From positions 372,001 to 436,000 of the forward strand of contig NZ_SWFP01000001.1 of assembly GCF_005869225.1 (NCBI RefSeq): a DNA stretch of 64,000 nucleotides. Reading direction: 5' to 3'. The first letter of the stretch is position 1. The number at the start of each line of letters is the position of its first letter. Both the position numbers and the translations under genes were made by a program. This stretch comes from Dyadobacter bucti (lineage in GTDB: Bacteria > Bacteroidota > Bacteroidia > Cytophagales > Spirosomataceae). The notes under the pieces were generated by a model. It saw only the letters and a list, made by a program, of their open reading frames with translations. It had not been told where the DNA came from and did no database searches. This document shows, one piece after another, positions 36,123-45,191 of the stretch.

Positions 36123-38717
36123 TCACGAGTGCAAAACCTCCGGCATATCCTTCTGAAATTCCTCTCCGTAAATCCGCCGGTACTCTCTGGAAAAATTCTC
36201 CAGTGCAGTCTTGGCCATCGAATGCTTGCCGAGATGCGCAAAGGCTTTGCACTTGATCGTCATCGCCTCTTCGTTCACGGGATCAAAATAAAAGATGTAA
36301 TTGGCCAGCTTGATCAGGAATTCAGGATCGTCGCTGATACTTACCGACGCTGCATAACGCAGATAGGCATCCACAATTTCATTGGAAGTTTCGGATTTGA
36401 AGCTGTCCAGCCATTCATAATCCAGGTCGGACAAAAAGCTGCCGCGCTTGGTGATATTAGACAACTCCGTAATATCCTGCTTGCTCAATACCCTTTTGTC
36501 CGCAACCAGATTCAAGTAATCTGCATAATCGATCGTGATTTGCCCATAATCCACATTGATCTTCCAATAACCTGTTTCCTTCGAGATATGGCAGTATTTC
36601 AGTTTGTCCAATATCCCTTTTAGTTTGGCTATATTCACCGACCGGTTGTTACGCGCGCTTTCGGATGGTTTGTCAAACCACAACAGCTCTTTCAGCTTTT
36701 CGGAACTGATACCGTCACGCCTGATGGAATAAAGCAGGATCACCAGAAAAAGCTCTTTCAGCAAAGGCGTGAACAATTTTGCGATCTCATTACCCTGTTC
36801 GTCAAACAGCTGCAGATTCCCGAAAAGCATGATACTGTTATGCGCAGGCGCTTGTTTAGCATCCGGTGTCCTTTCGGGTGCGTCCGTGGTACTGGGTGAT
36901 CCGGCTGCCGAAATGTTAACGGGGACCGGTGCCTCGGCTGGTATCTTGGAAACTGCGGCTTCATCCTTGCCCGGAAGCCTTTTCCGGTTTTTAATTTTGT
37001 ATTGATATACCAAAAATCCGCCCGCCAGGGCAAGAAATGCCACGATCATCCATGTCAAATTTCCCGGTTTTGTCTCCGCTGTGCTCACAAGCATACTGGC
37101 GTCCAGCGGAGGGGCATAGAGCGAATAAACCGAAATAATTGTCTGTTTTTTTTCATTCCTGAAAGAAGTTACTGCAACAAACCGGCTGGTTGCCTGATCA
37201 TAGAACAGATCTGCAAATGATTCTGTGTCAATAAACTGGTAGGGTATTTTGGAACCTACCAACTGATACTCCGGGCTTGTCAGTGAGCCGCGCACGAGTT
37301 GCAGCTGGGAACTGAACTTGTCTTTCGGAAAGATCAGCGCAAAGAACGTCTTCGCCTTTTCGTTCACAATCATAGAGTTGGCAAATACGAAATCTTCTTC
37401 GGGAATTTTCAGGTTATACACCTTTTTAAAAGTGCCTGTTTTGGTATCAAAAAACAGCAGGTCATACCGGTTGCCAGGGTTAAGGATCTGTTGCCCGGTC
37501 GTACTTCCATATCCCCCTATCAGGTAGGCTCCGCCGGTCGCCCTGCCCAGAGCCGCCAGATATCTCGGCGTAAAAACAGAATCCTTTCTGATCAGGTCTG
37601 TCCATTTTCCGGTTGCCAGGTTATATTTGTGAACGTTGCCCTTGTAACGAAGGTGGCCGTAACCGCCCAGGATATAGATCGATGAATCTTCCGCAGAATA
37701 GAATTTATTGGCGTGTAAAAAATGCGTCTTCGAGGAAGAATCCACCAGACTTTTATTCCACTTTCCGGTTTTCAGATCCAGGGACGAAACCTGTTTTTCA
37801 TTGATGTAAATGTTGTGGATCTTCCCGTCAGATCTTTCATAAAGCACCTGATTATCCACGAAAAGCGCCTGTTTACCCGACTTGTAAACCACGCGGTTAG
37901 CTCTGTTCGAAAGTATGCTGTACGTTATCAGCGAGTCGTTGCACACGATCTGAACCACCCCATCAACCTGATTGCTGGTTATCCTGGCAGGGCCATTCAC
38001 CACGAAAGTCCTCAGCGGCTGCCATTCATAATGCAATTTTTTGATCCACAGCGGGTTGAAGATCAGCCCGTCGGCCCCGGAAAGCCGCTCAGGTGCAGTG
38101 TTCCCTTCAATCTCGTCCAGCGGAAAGTAATATGTCCGTTTGTCATCTTCACGGATCTCAATATTCCGGATCTTCATCGGCGGAACATCCGTTGTGTTGA
38201 AATTCTTGTATTTATTGGTACCAAACAGCATTTTAAACCGTCCGGCCTGGTCGAGGTTCAGCGACTGGGTGAAACTTTTAGAGCCGCCAAAAACTGTGAT
38301 CGTCTTTTTTTGTTTGTTGAAAATGAGCCGGATCTTGTTCCATTTTTTATAAAGCTGTTCACCGGGAATATCAAAGGCGATTCTGGAAAACTCGTCCCCG
38401 ACGATCACTTTGAAATGGTCATCCTTTAAAAGAGAATTGTCGTAGAGGATATCAATGTTTTTCTTGTCGTTTTCGATCAGTCTGAGGATGTAGCCAAAGT
38501 AGGTTTTCTTGCCTGGTAAAAAAGCTATTTCAAAAGAAACTTCGAAATCACCATTAAACTGGAACGTACCTTCCGGGCTCAGATCGAGGCCCGTCCTTTT
38601 GTCCTGTACAACGTCAAAACTTTCAAAACCCAGCCCATAAGATTGCCCGAGGCAGACATTGTAAATGCTGAAATGAAATAATGTTATGATTAAAATAAAG
38701 CGGCTACAGAAATTCAT
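36123..38717 (-). CDS. Membrane-tethered one-protein regulator: lectin/Kelch sensor outside, SARP-like winged helix inside
   Basis: The 864-residue protein has a signal peptide (about 1-25), a LamG/ConA-like domain (about 40-200), a Kelch/galactose-oxidase-like propeller (about 280-530; YILGGYGHLRYKGNVHKY and YLIGGYGSTTGQQ) and one membrane helix (about 555-574). The cytoplasmic part is a Pro/Ala linker, a winged-helix segment (about 628-725; LFTPLLKELFLVILLYSI, GISSEKLKELLWFDKP and RSVNIAKLKGILDKL) and a helical BTAD-like tail (to 864). The order suggests glycan or surface sensing outside coupled directly to DNA binding inside. It lies between susD and the GH92 gene, transcribed divergently from GH92, so it probably controls GH92 (inference). 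Confidence 0.75.
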   Translation of the reverse strand: MNFCSRFILIITLFHFSIYNVCLGQSYGLGFESFDVVQDKRTGLDLSPEGTFQFNGDFEVSFEIAFLPGKKTYFGYILRLIENDKKNIDILYDNSLLKDDHFKVIVGDEFSRIAFDIPGEQLYKKWNKIRLIFNKQKKTITVFGGSKSFTQSLNLDQAGRFKMLFGTNKYKNFNTTDVPPMKIRNIEIREDDKRTYYFPLDEIEGNTAPERLSGADGLIFNPLWIKKLHYEWQPLRTFVVNGPARITSNQVDGVVQIVCNDSLITYSILSNRANRVVYKSGKQALFVDNQVLYERSDGKIHNIYINEKQVSSLDLKTGKWNKSLVDSSSKTHFLHANKFYSAEDSSIYILGGYGHLRYKGNVHKYNLATGKWTDLIRKDSVFTPRYLAALGRATGGAYLIGGYGSTTGQQILNPGNRYDLLFFDTKTGTFKKVYNLKIPEEDFVFANSMIVNEKAKTFFALIFPKDKFSSQLQLVRGSLTSPEYQLVGSKIPYQFIDTESFADLFYDQATSRFVAVTSFRNEKKQTIISVYSLYAPPLDASMLVSTAETKPGNLTWMIVAFLALAGGFLVYQYKIKNRKRLPGKDEAAVSKIPAEAPVPVNISAAGSPSTTDAPERTPDAKQAPAHNSIMLFGNLQLFDEQGNEIAKLFTPLLKELFLVILLYSIRRDGISSEKLKELLWFDKPSESARNNRSVNIAKLKGILDKLKYCHISKETGYWKINVDYGQITIDYADYLNLVADKRVLSKQDITELSNITKRGSFLSDLDYEWLDSFKSETSNEIVDAYLRYAASVSISDDPEFLIKLANYIFYFDPVNEEAMTIKCKAFAHLGKHSMAKTALENFSREYRRIYGEEFQKDMPEVLHS

Positions 38718-38965
38718 GGGGTCGGGCTAATAGTGGGGCAGTCTTTTTTAACAATTTGGTACAAGTATAATTAATGGATGAAAAACCTAGATTCATCCTT
38801 TCTGTTAACCAATTATTAAGTTTTTTTTAAGCATGTTTTACTTTCTTGCCCTTCCATTTATCAAAGGAAGGCATTACCGGATACATTTAAATATAATACA
38901 GCATTATTTAAATTAAAAATAGCACAGACCGGCACATCTCGTAACCGTATATCTTAAAACAATCC

Positions 38966-41215
38966 ATGCTGAGCAGACCTACAATATTTCTATTTGTTTT
39001 TTTCGTTTCCATTCTCACGCCGGCGCTCGCACAGACGATCACTAAAAACAGCACCGGCGGCAATCTCGGTTACATTGACCCGCGCATAGGCAACGTCGGC
39101 CAGCTTCTTGAGCCAACCCGGCCGACGGTTCAGCTTCCCAACCAGATGATCCGCATGGCGCCGATCCGCGCCAGTTACCTCGACGACCAGATATCAAGTT
39201 TTCCACTTACGATCGTTTCCCATCGCCTGGGCGAAGCGTTTTCCATAAAACCTTCCGTACAGCCCGTTCAGGCCGATAGCTGGGATCAAAAACTAGCTTA
39301 TGACCACGATCTGGAGATTATCAGGCCTTGGTACTACAATACGTATCTGATTGACGATGAAGTAACTGTTGAATATGTGCCCGGCAAGAAAACCGGGATT
39401 TTCAGCTTCGATTTCCCGAAAGCAGGCGGGAAAAGCATCCTCTTCGGACTCTACAACAACGGAGAAGGTTCCTGGCAGTTTAATGAAGGGAAGGAAATTG
39501 TAGCTACCGAAACCTGGGCCGGCGACGTCAGGATCTATCTGTACGGAGTTTTCAACGAAAAAGGTAAAGCTGGCACGCTGAAAGGCGGAAAGATACAAAC
39601 CGACCAAAATGTTAGCGGCGCCAATACCAGGGCCTGGATCAGTTTTCCGGACAATAAAACCGGAAAAATCGAATTCAGATATGCGATATCATTTGTATCG
39701 GCTGAACAGGCGCGCAAAAATTTCAACAATGAGCTTCAATCCACAGATCTTGAAGCATTGAAGAAAAGCGGCGAAAATGCCTGGTCGAAAGTGATCAATC
39801 AGATCCGTGTCGAAGGCGGTACCGAAGCCCAGAAAAGAACTTTTTATACATCACTGTACCGGACATACGAGCGGATGGTCGATATCACCGAAGGAAACCA
39901 GTATTACAGTGGTTTTGATAAAAAAATCCATCAGACAACCCGCCCGTTCTACGTCGACGACTGGACATGGGACACGTATCTGGCACATCACCCGCTGCGA
40001 ATGATCCTGAACCCCGCCCAGGAAGAAGATATGCTTGAATCATTCGTGGAAATGTACAGGCAAAGCGGCTGGGTGCCTACTTTTCCGGTGCTGTTCGGGG
40101 ATCACGCCTGCATGAACGGATTTCATTCCTCCATTGTATTTCTGGACGCTTACCGAAAGGGCTTACGAAAATTTGATGTAGCAAAGGCATATGAAGGCAT
40201 GGTCAAAAATGCAAATGAGGCTACTATGCTGCCCTGGATGAACGGGCCGAAATGTGAGCTTGATGATTTCTATCTGAGCAAAGGTTATTACCCGGCTCTG
40301 GGAAAAAACGAAAAGGAAACCGTAAAACTGGTAACTCCTTTTGAAAAACGGCAGGCTGTAGCGGTAACACTTGGCGGCGCATACGACGACTGGGCCGTGG
40401 GCGAGCTGGCCAAAGACCTCGGCAAAACAGCCGATCACAGGACATTCAGCGCACGCGGGCTCAATTATAAAAACCTGTGGAACAAAGAGCAGAACATGTT
40501 CATTCCCAAAAACAGCAAAGGCGAATGGATACAGATAGACCCGAAATTCGACGGTGGAATGGGCGGCAGGGATTACTATGACGAAAACAACGGCTGGACT
40601 TACAAATGGCAGGTGCAGCATGATATCCCCGGCCTGATCGGTCTGATCGGCGGAGAAAAGAAGTTTGAGGAAGACCTCGACCAGCTTTACCGGGAAGGAC
40701 TGGGACGGAGTAAGTACGAGTTCTGGGCAAAATTCCCCGATGCTACCGGCCTCGTTGGGCAGTACTCCATGGGCAACGAGCCGAGTTTCCATATTCCTTA
40801 CCTCTACAATTATACCTCGCCCTGGAAAACCCAGAAACAGATCCGCTTTTTGCTGGATGTATGGTTCAAGGATAATATTTTTGGTATACCGGGCGATGAA
40901 GACGGCGGTGGCATGACTGCTTTTGTGGTATTTTCTTCCATGGGTTTTTACCCGGTAACACCCGGAAAGCCGCTTTATACAATCGGCAGCCCGGTATTTG
41001 AAAAGGTAACAATTGACCTTCCAAACGGGAAACAATTTACGATGGAAGCTAAAAACTGCTCGGTTGTAAACAAATACATTCAGAGCGCCCGTCTCGACGG
41101 AAAACCTCTGGACACGCCTTGGTTTACCCACGAACAATTAAACGACGGCGGTAAGCTGGAACTTGAAATGGGGCCCAAACCAAACAAAAACTGGGGAGCT
41201 GCTATAAAAAACTAA
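38966..41215 (+). CDS. GH92 family alpha-mannosidase
   Basis: The 749-residue protein has a signal peptide ending LTPALA. The N-terminal beta-sandwich begins YIDPRIGNVG. GH92 hallmarks are seen in the (alpha/alpha)6 domain: FYVDDWTWDTYLAHHPL, GNEPSFHIPYLYNYTS and IPGDEDGGGMTAFVVFSSMG, which supply the calcium-dependent catalytic centre; FYPVTPG follows. Members are exo-alpha-mannosidases, mostly alpha-1,2, releasing mannose from glycans. It is probably periplasmic, feeding on SusC/D imports. Confidence 0.94.
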   Translation: MLSRPTIFLFVFFVSILTPALAQTITKNSTGGNLGYIDPRIGNVGQLLEPTRPTVQLPNQMIRMAPIRASYLDDQISSFPLTIVSHRLGEAFSIKPSVQPVQADSWDQKLAYDHDLEIIRPWYYNTYLIDDEVTVEYVPGKKTGIFSFDFPKAGGKSILFGLYNNGEGSWQFNEGKEIVATETWAGDVRIYLYGVFNEKGKAGTLKGGKIQTDQNVSGANTRAWISFPDNKTGKIEFRYAISFVSAEQARKNFNNELQSTDLEALKKSGENAWSKVINQIRVEGGTEAQKRTFYTSLYRTYERMVDITEGNQYYSGFDKKIHQTTRPFYVDDWTWDTYLAHHPLRMILNPAQEEDMLESFVEMYRQSGWVPTFPVLFGDHACMNGFHSSIVFLDAYRKGLRKFDVAKAYEGMVKNANEATMLPWMNGPKCELDDFYLSKGYYPALGKNEKETVKLVTPFEKRQAVAVTLGGAYDDWAVGELAKDLGKTADHRTFSARGLNYKNLWNKEQNMFIPKNSKGEWIQIDPKFDGGMGGRDYYDENNGWTYKWQVQHDIPGLIGLIGGEKKFEEDLDQLYREGLGRSKYEFWAKFPDATGLVGQYSMGNEPSFHIPYLYNYTSPWKTQKQIRFLLDVWFKDNIFGIPGDEDGGGMTAFVVFSSMGFYPVTPGKPLYTIGSPVFEKVTIDLPNGKQFTMEAKNCSVVNKYIQSARLDGKPLDTPWFTHEQLNDGGKLELEMGPKPNKNWGAAIKN

Positions 41216-41243
41216 AATAAGCTTTTTGCTATTGGCACTTACT

Positions 41244-41292
41244 GTGAGGCAGCCGAGCGTTGCGCGGTTCCGCAATCCTTCGATTGCCTCAC
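41244..41292 (+). terminator. Hairpin after the GH92 gene
   Basis: The arms GTGAGGCA and TGCCTCAC enclose a GC-rich loop that can itself partly pair. There is no T-run; it could be a terminator or a small palindromic repeat element. Confidence 0.4.
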
Positions 41293-41435
41293 GGCAGGGC
41301 GTCCAAAATAGTCCTTAGATCGCAAGTAACTGTAAAAAACTATACCCAGTTTTGCGGCACGTTCGCTTCCGAAGTGACTGGCACAAATTTGATGGTTAAT
41401 TTGTAAAATTAATTCATCTAACCGGCCGGGTCAAT

Positions 41436-43874
41436 ATGATAACTTCATCTACATTTTCTCTTTTTTTTCCCAAAATCCAATATCTGTCGCTTGCAATTTT
41501 TCTGGCAATGATCGCGGCGGATCGCGGGCATGCGCAAAACTGTTTTCCGATCAGTCACCTCCCATGTGAGAACGTGTGTGTGGAACTCCCCTACTCTCTT
41601 TCATTCGGTAATTCCATACCCAATACGATTTCCGACAGTGGAAATCTGGGAACGGGATTTACAATGGTACAGAATTATTCGGGGACCAGACATGTAAACG
41701 ACAGCGAGCCGGCTGATGCTAATTTACCTGGCTACCTTGCTTCGAAACTAGCACTGACGGCTGGAACACTTCAGATCACTACCAACAAAGGCCTCAACTT
41801 TCAGACGTCCAACAACCTCATCAATGCATTGGGCGTGGAAGTTCGTACGGATGAAAAAATACAGATTTCAGCGCAGGTGATCAATCCCTATAATGGTGCG
41901 CTGGATGAGCAGGCGGGTATATGGTTTGGCCTGAATGACAAAACGTTCCTGAAACTGGCGATCAGCAAAAACAGGGTGGAGCTCAGGAGGGAAATCGACG
42001 ACATATCCAGCACGTCGACAGCAACTACCAACCCCGACCAGCGACGGACCGGTACGATCAATGGCTTGAACACAAAAACCGTTTATCTCAGGCTGGTCAT
42101 CGATCCGGTTTCCAATACAGCGACAGGTATGTATTCGACAGATGGAGGCACCTCATACAGCAACGCCGGAGCCGGTTATCCGTCGCAGGAAATCAGCATT
42201 GCGGGAACAGGCCTTACCGGCAGCAAAGCACATGCAGGATTGTTTGCCTCGCACCGCAACGGTACCACGCCTGTGACCTACACTTTCGATAATTTCGAAG
42301 TACGCAAATCAGTACAGTTCAAATATCCGGCATACACCATGACATTGCCTGAAACCTGGACCCCGGGTACATCCACAGGCACCTTATCTGCCACTTCTGC
42401 GGAGGGCGGAAGTATTGTTTACAGTATTAAAAGCGGCAATACAAACGGCACTTTCTCCATCCACCCGACGACGGGCGTACTTTCTCTGATCAAAAAACTA
42501 AATCACCATACACAGTCGATATACAACCTGACGATGCAAGCAGTAGCGGGCCAGGCGATCGGTACGGTGCCGATGAAAATTACTGTAATCAGTAGTCCTG
42601 CAGCCGATTTTCCGACTGTGAACTGGTCCAAGGTTGCCAACCAGCCTTACAAAGTCAGTGAGGCGCAGGGCGAGGTGGTCAACGAAATGCTGTACACTTT
42701 TGGCGGTTTTGACAGCCAGAAAACCGGTTTTACCCCTACCAAACGGAGCTATGTTTATAAACCTGGGCCGAATACCTGGACCGCAATTGCAGATCTGCCT
42801 TTTACCCCCAATGGTTCGAACTTCGGAGGGATCACCCACGCCGGGATTACCAATGACGGCACGGACATTTATATCGCAGGCGGCTACACGTCCAACGCTG
42901 CAGGTACCGGCCAGGCTTTCGGAACACAGCAGGTATGGAAATACAATGTGGCGGCCAACAATTACACCAGGCTGCCCGACCTGCCGATCAAAATCGCGGC
43001 CGGACAAATGGAATACCTGAACGGCAGACTTCACCACATTGCAGGTACCAATGCGGCCAGGACGCATGATCTGGGAGATCATTACGTACTGGATCTGGGC
43101 AATCTTGCGGCGGGCTGGAAAACGCTTTCGCCATTACCAAATCCACGTCAGCATGCCGGATCTGCCGTCTACGAAGGGCATATCTATTACATCGGCGGAC
43201 AGCGCGGACATGATGCGCATCTGGTTACGCTGAAAGATGTGCACAGATATGATGTGCAAACCGACACGTGGACAAAAATGACCGATTTGCCTGCCCCGGA
43301 AACCTATGGGCGCGGGCATATTTCATCAGCGACTGTTGTCATGGGAAACAGGATCATTGTGATCGGGGGCGAAGTAAGACAACACATCCAATGCGCACTG
43401 GTGTCCGCGTATTCTCCGGCAACAAATACCTGGACAGAGCTGACGCCTATACCCGAAGCACGCTTCTCGGGCGTATCGGCTGTTTTAAATGGAAACCTGT
43501 TCTACACCGGCGGCTCGAAGACCAATACTACCTTTAAAGGTGTGCCCGCTAACCCGGCTGCGAGACTAGCCGCCGAGAGTCATGGTACGATTTTCCCGGA
43601 TCAGTTTTTATCTAAAAAAATAACAATTTTCCCCAATCCCGCGAGAGGCCGTAATGTGTTCATGAAACTGGAAAATTTTGAAAAAAATGAAAAAGTAAAA
43701 ATCTCCGTCCTGGACAGCGAAGGAAAGCTGGTACTGGCAAAAAGTTTCGACACCGATGAAAAGGGAAGCACGTCGGCAGATATGAACGGTCATTTACCAC
43801 TTTCAAAAAATACCTATATTATCAGGGCCGATGCTCCTTCGGGTTTCTGCATGGGCAGACTGGTTGTAGACTGA
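41436..43874 (+). CDS. Secreted T9SS protein: lectin-like, cadherin-like and Kelch domains
   Basis: 812 residues. After an N-terminal leader ending GHAQ there is a concanavalin-like domain (about 48-290), clearly paralogous to the one in the 19444 product: both have NPDQRRTGTI or its ETV variant, GLNDKTFLKLAISKNRVELR-type strands, and the ending VTYTFDNF. A cadherin-like segment follows (about 300-385), then a Kelch propeller (about 395-700; TFGGFDSQKTGF, YYIGGQRGHDAH and VIGGEVRQHI), and a T9SS type A tail from ITIFPNPARGRNVFMKL. It is surface-displayed and probably binds glycans. Expression is independent of GH92, given the 220-base gap. Confidence 0.85.
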   Translation: MITSSTFSLFFPKIQYLSLAIFLAMIAADRGHAQNCFPISHLPCENVCVELPYSLSFGNSIPNTISDSGNLGTGFTMVQNYSGTRHVNDSEPADANLPGYLASKLALTAGTLQITTNKGLNFQTSNNLINALGVEVRTDEKIQISAQVINPYNGALDEQAGIWFGLNDKTFLKLAISKNRVELRREIDDISSTSTATTNPDQRRTGTINGLNTKTVYLRLVIDPVSNTATGMYSTDGGTSYSNAGAGYPSQEISIAGTGLTGSKAHAGLFASHRNGTTPVTYTFDNFEVRKSVQFKYPAYTMTLPETWTPGTSTGTLSATSAEGGSIVYSIKSGNTNGTFSIHPTTGVLSLIKKLNHHTQSIYNLTMQAVAGQAIGTVPMKITVISSPAADFPTVNWSKVANQPYKVSEAQGEVVNEMLYTFGGFDSQKTGFTPTKRSYVYKPGPNTWTAIADLPFTPNGSNFGGITHAGITNDGTDIYIAGGYTSNAAGTGQAFGTQQVWKYNVAANNYTRLPDLPIKIAAGQMEYLNGRLHHIAGTNAARTHDLGDHYVLDLGNLAAGWKTLSPLPNPRQHAGSAVYEGHIYYIGGQRGHDAHLVTLKDVHRYDVQTDTWTKMTDLPAPETYGRGHISSATVVMGNRIIVIGGEVRQHIQCALVSAYSPATNTWTELTPIPEARFSGVSAVLNGNLFYTGGSKTNTTFKGVPANPAARLAAESHGTIFPDQFLSKKITIFPNPARGRNVFMKLENFEKNEKVKISVLDSEGKLVLAKSFDTDEKGSTSADMNGHLPLSKNTYIIRADAPSGFCMGRLVVD

Positions 43875-43947
43875 CCGAATAATTAATCGTTCTTGCATCC
43901 AATCCCGGCACCCTATATCTTTCGGTCATACAGAAATACATCCTGGT

Positions 43948-44898
43948 ATGACCGGAAGAAACAAAATAGTATTGCTCCACTGGAACGGACGCTTTGGCAA
44001 CCGCATGTTCACGTATGTTTTTCTGAGGCACTATGCTGAGAAATTCAAACTGGACATCTGGGTGCCTTCAAACTGGGAAGGCGATGTGCTGTTCGAGGAT
44101 ACCGGATGCAAAATCATCGACGACGACGAGCTGCGGCTTTACCTTAACCAAACTATCCCCGAACTGGACAGTCTCGACGCCAGGCTGGCTGCGATCAACA
44201 GGTATAACCAAAAAAACGGCGACACTATCTCGTACATGAACCCTGACGATCCGGGCCAGTTCGGAAGGATCAATGTGTGCATAGACAGCCTTGCCTGCTA
44301 CCACGACTCTATTTTCAGGCATTATTCGCGGGATAAGATCTTAAATAACTATTGCAGATTCTCCGATAGTATAACCGGATCGGAACTCTATAAACGCATG
44401 CAGGCCCGCCAGGGCACCTACCACATCGCCCATTTGAGGCGTGATGATATCGTTAACCCGGAGATTACCAGTAACCAGGGATATTCTGTCATTTCCCGGC
44501 AGTCGTATGAAAAGGCGTTTGTAAAATACGGCTATGATCCCGAAACCGTGGAATGGGTGACCGACGACAAAACCGGTAACTGGGGCATTATTTATCCCAA
44601 ATATGAGGACAACTGGCGCTACCCGGAAGGTTCTCAGCATTATCAGGAGATCATATTCTCCTGGTTTCCGGATTTTTTAAAGCTGATGTTCGCCAAAACT
44701 ATTTTCAGGGCAAATTCATCATTCAGCTGGTGGGCCTCTTTTCTGAGCAATGCCAAGGTGTACTCGCCCAGGTTGCATACCCGCGTGCTTTTTCATCAGA
44801 CCGGCCAGGAAACAGACTTTGAATTTGAAGAGGGAAACCATCCGCACTGGCTTTGCATTTACGGCCAGGACCAATGCGATGACATTATTATCAAATAA
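43948..44898 (+). CDS. GT11-type alpha-1,2-fucosyltransferase-like glycosyltransferase
   Basis: The 316-residue cytoplasmic protein has GRFGNRMFTYVFLRHYAEKF near the start, like the G.LGN.MFQYA motif of GT11, then AHLRRDDIVNPEI (the H.RR.D nucleotide-sugar motif) and RANSSFSWWASFLS (the S.STFSWW motif). GT11 enzymes transfer fucose from GDP-fucose to galactosides. It stands alone, without other glycan-synthesis genes, so the acceptor is unknown; it might modify surface glycans or glycoproteins. Confidence 0.8.
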   Translation: MTGRNKIVLLHWNGRFGNRMFTYVFLRHYAEKFKLDIWVPSNWEGDVLFEDTGCKIIDDDELRLYLNQTIPELDSLDARLAAINRYNQKNGDTISYMNPDDPGQFGRINVCIDSLACYHDSIFRHYSRDKILNNYCRFSDSITGSELYKRMQARQGTYHIAHLRRDDIVNPEITSNQGYSVISRQSYEKAFVKYGYDPETVEWVTDDKTGNWGIIYPKYEDNWRYPEGSQHYQEIIFSWFPDFLKLMFAKTIFRANSSFSWWASFLSNAKVYSPRLHTRVLFHQTGQETDFEFEEGNHPHWLCIYGQDQCDDIIIK

Positions 44899-45002
44899 AA
44901 ACAAAAATTTTTTTTGCGTTTTTAAAAGACTGTTTCCGGTTTCTACAAATACACCCCTTTGGACACCAAAAAAATAAATTATATAACTATTCCTAGAAGA
45001 TA

Positions 45003-45053
45003 GGTTATAAGTTATAATGCTTGGTTATAAAGCCCGATTTGGGTTGTACAACC
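45003..45053 (+). promoter_or_regulatory. Repeated GGTTATAA motifs and a perfect 12-bp palindrome upstream of the nine-gene operon
   Basis: GGTTATAA occurs at 45003 and 45023, with GTTATAA at 45011 between them. The perfect palindrome GGTTGTACAACC follows at 45042-45053. The cluster lies 80-150 bases upstream of the candidate promoter, where activator or repressor sites would be expected. Confidence 0.45.
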
Positions 45054-45131
45054 AGTTCTACAATAGCACCCCGGGAGGCGTACCGCTAAATAAGAAACAC
45101 TCCTAATGCAGTGATTTTCACTATATAATAG

Positions 45132-45162
45132 TTGACTCCGTTAAAATAGCTCGTTATATTTA
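45132..45162 (+). promoter_or_regulatory. Candidate promoter of the nine-gene operon
   Basis: A TTG at 45132 precedes TATATTTA (45155-45162) by about 20 bases. TATATTTA differs by one base from TAnnTTTG. The start codon at 45192 is 30 bases downstream. Confidence 0.45.
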
Positions 45163-45191
45163 TCATATTAATTCCATAAAAGCTCCAATTT

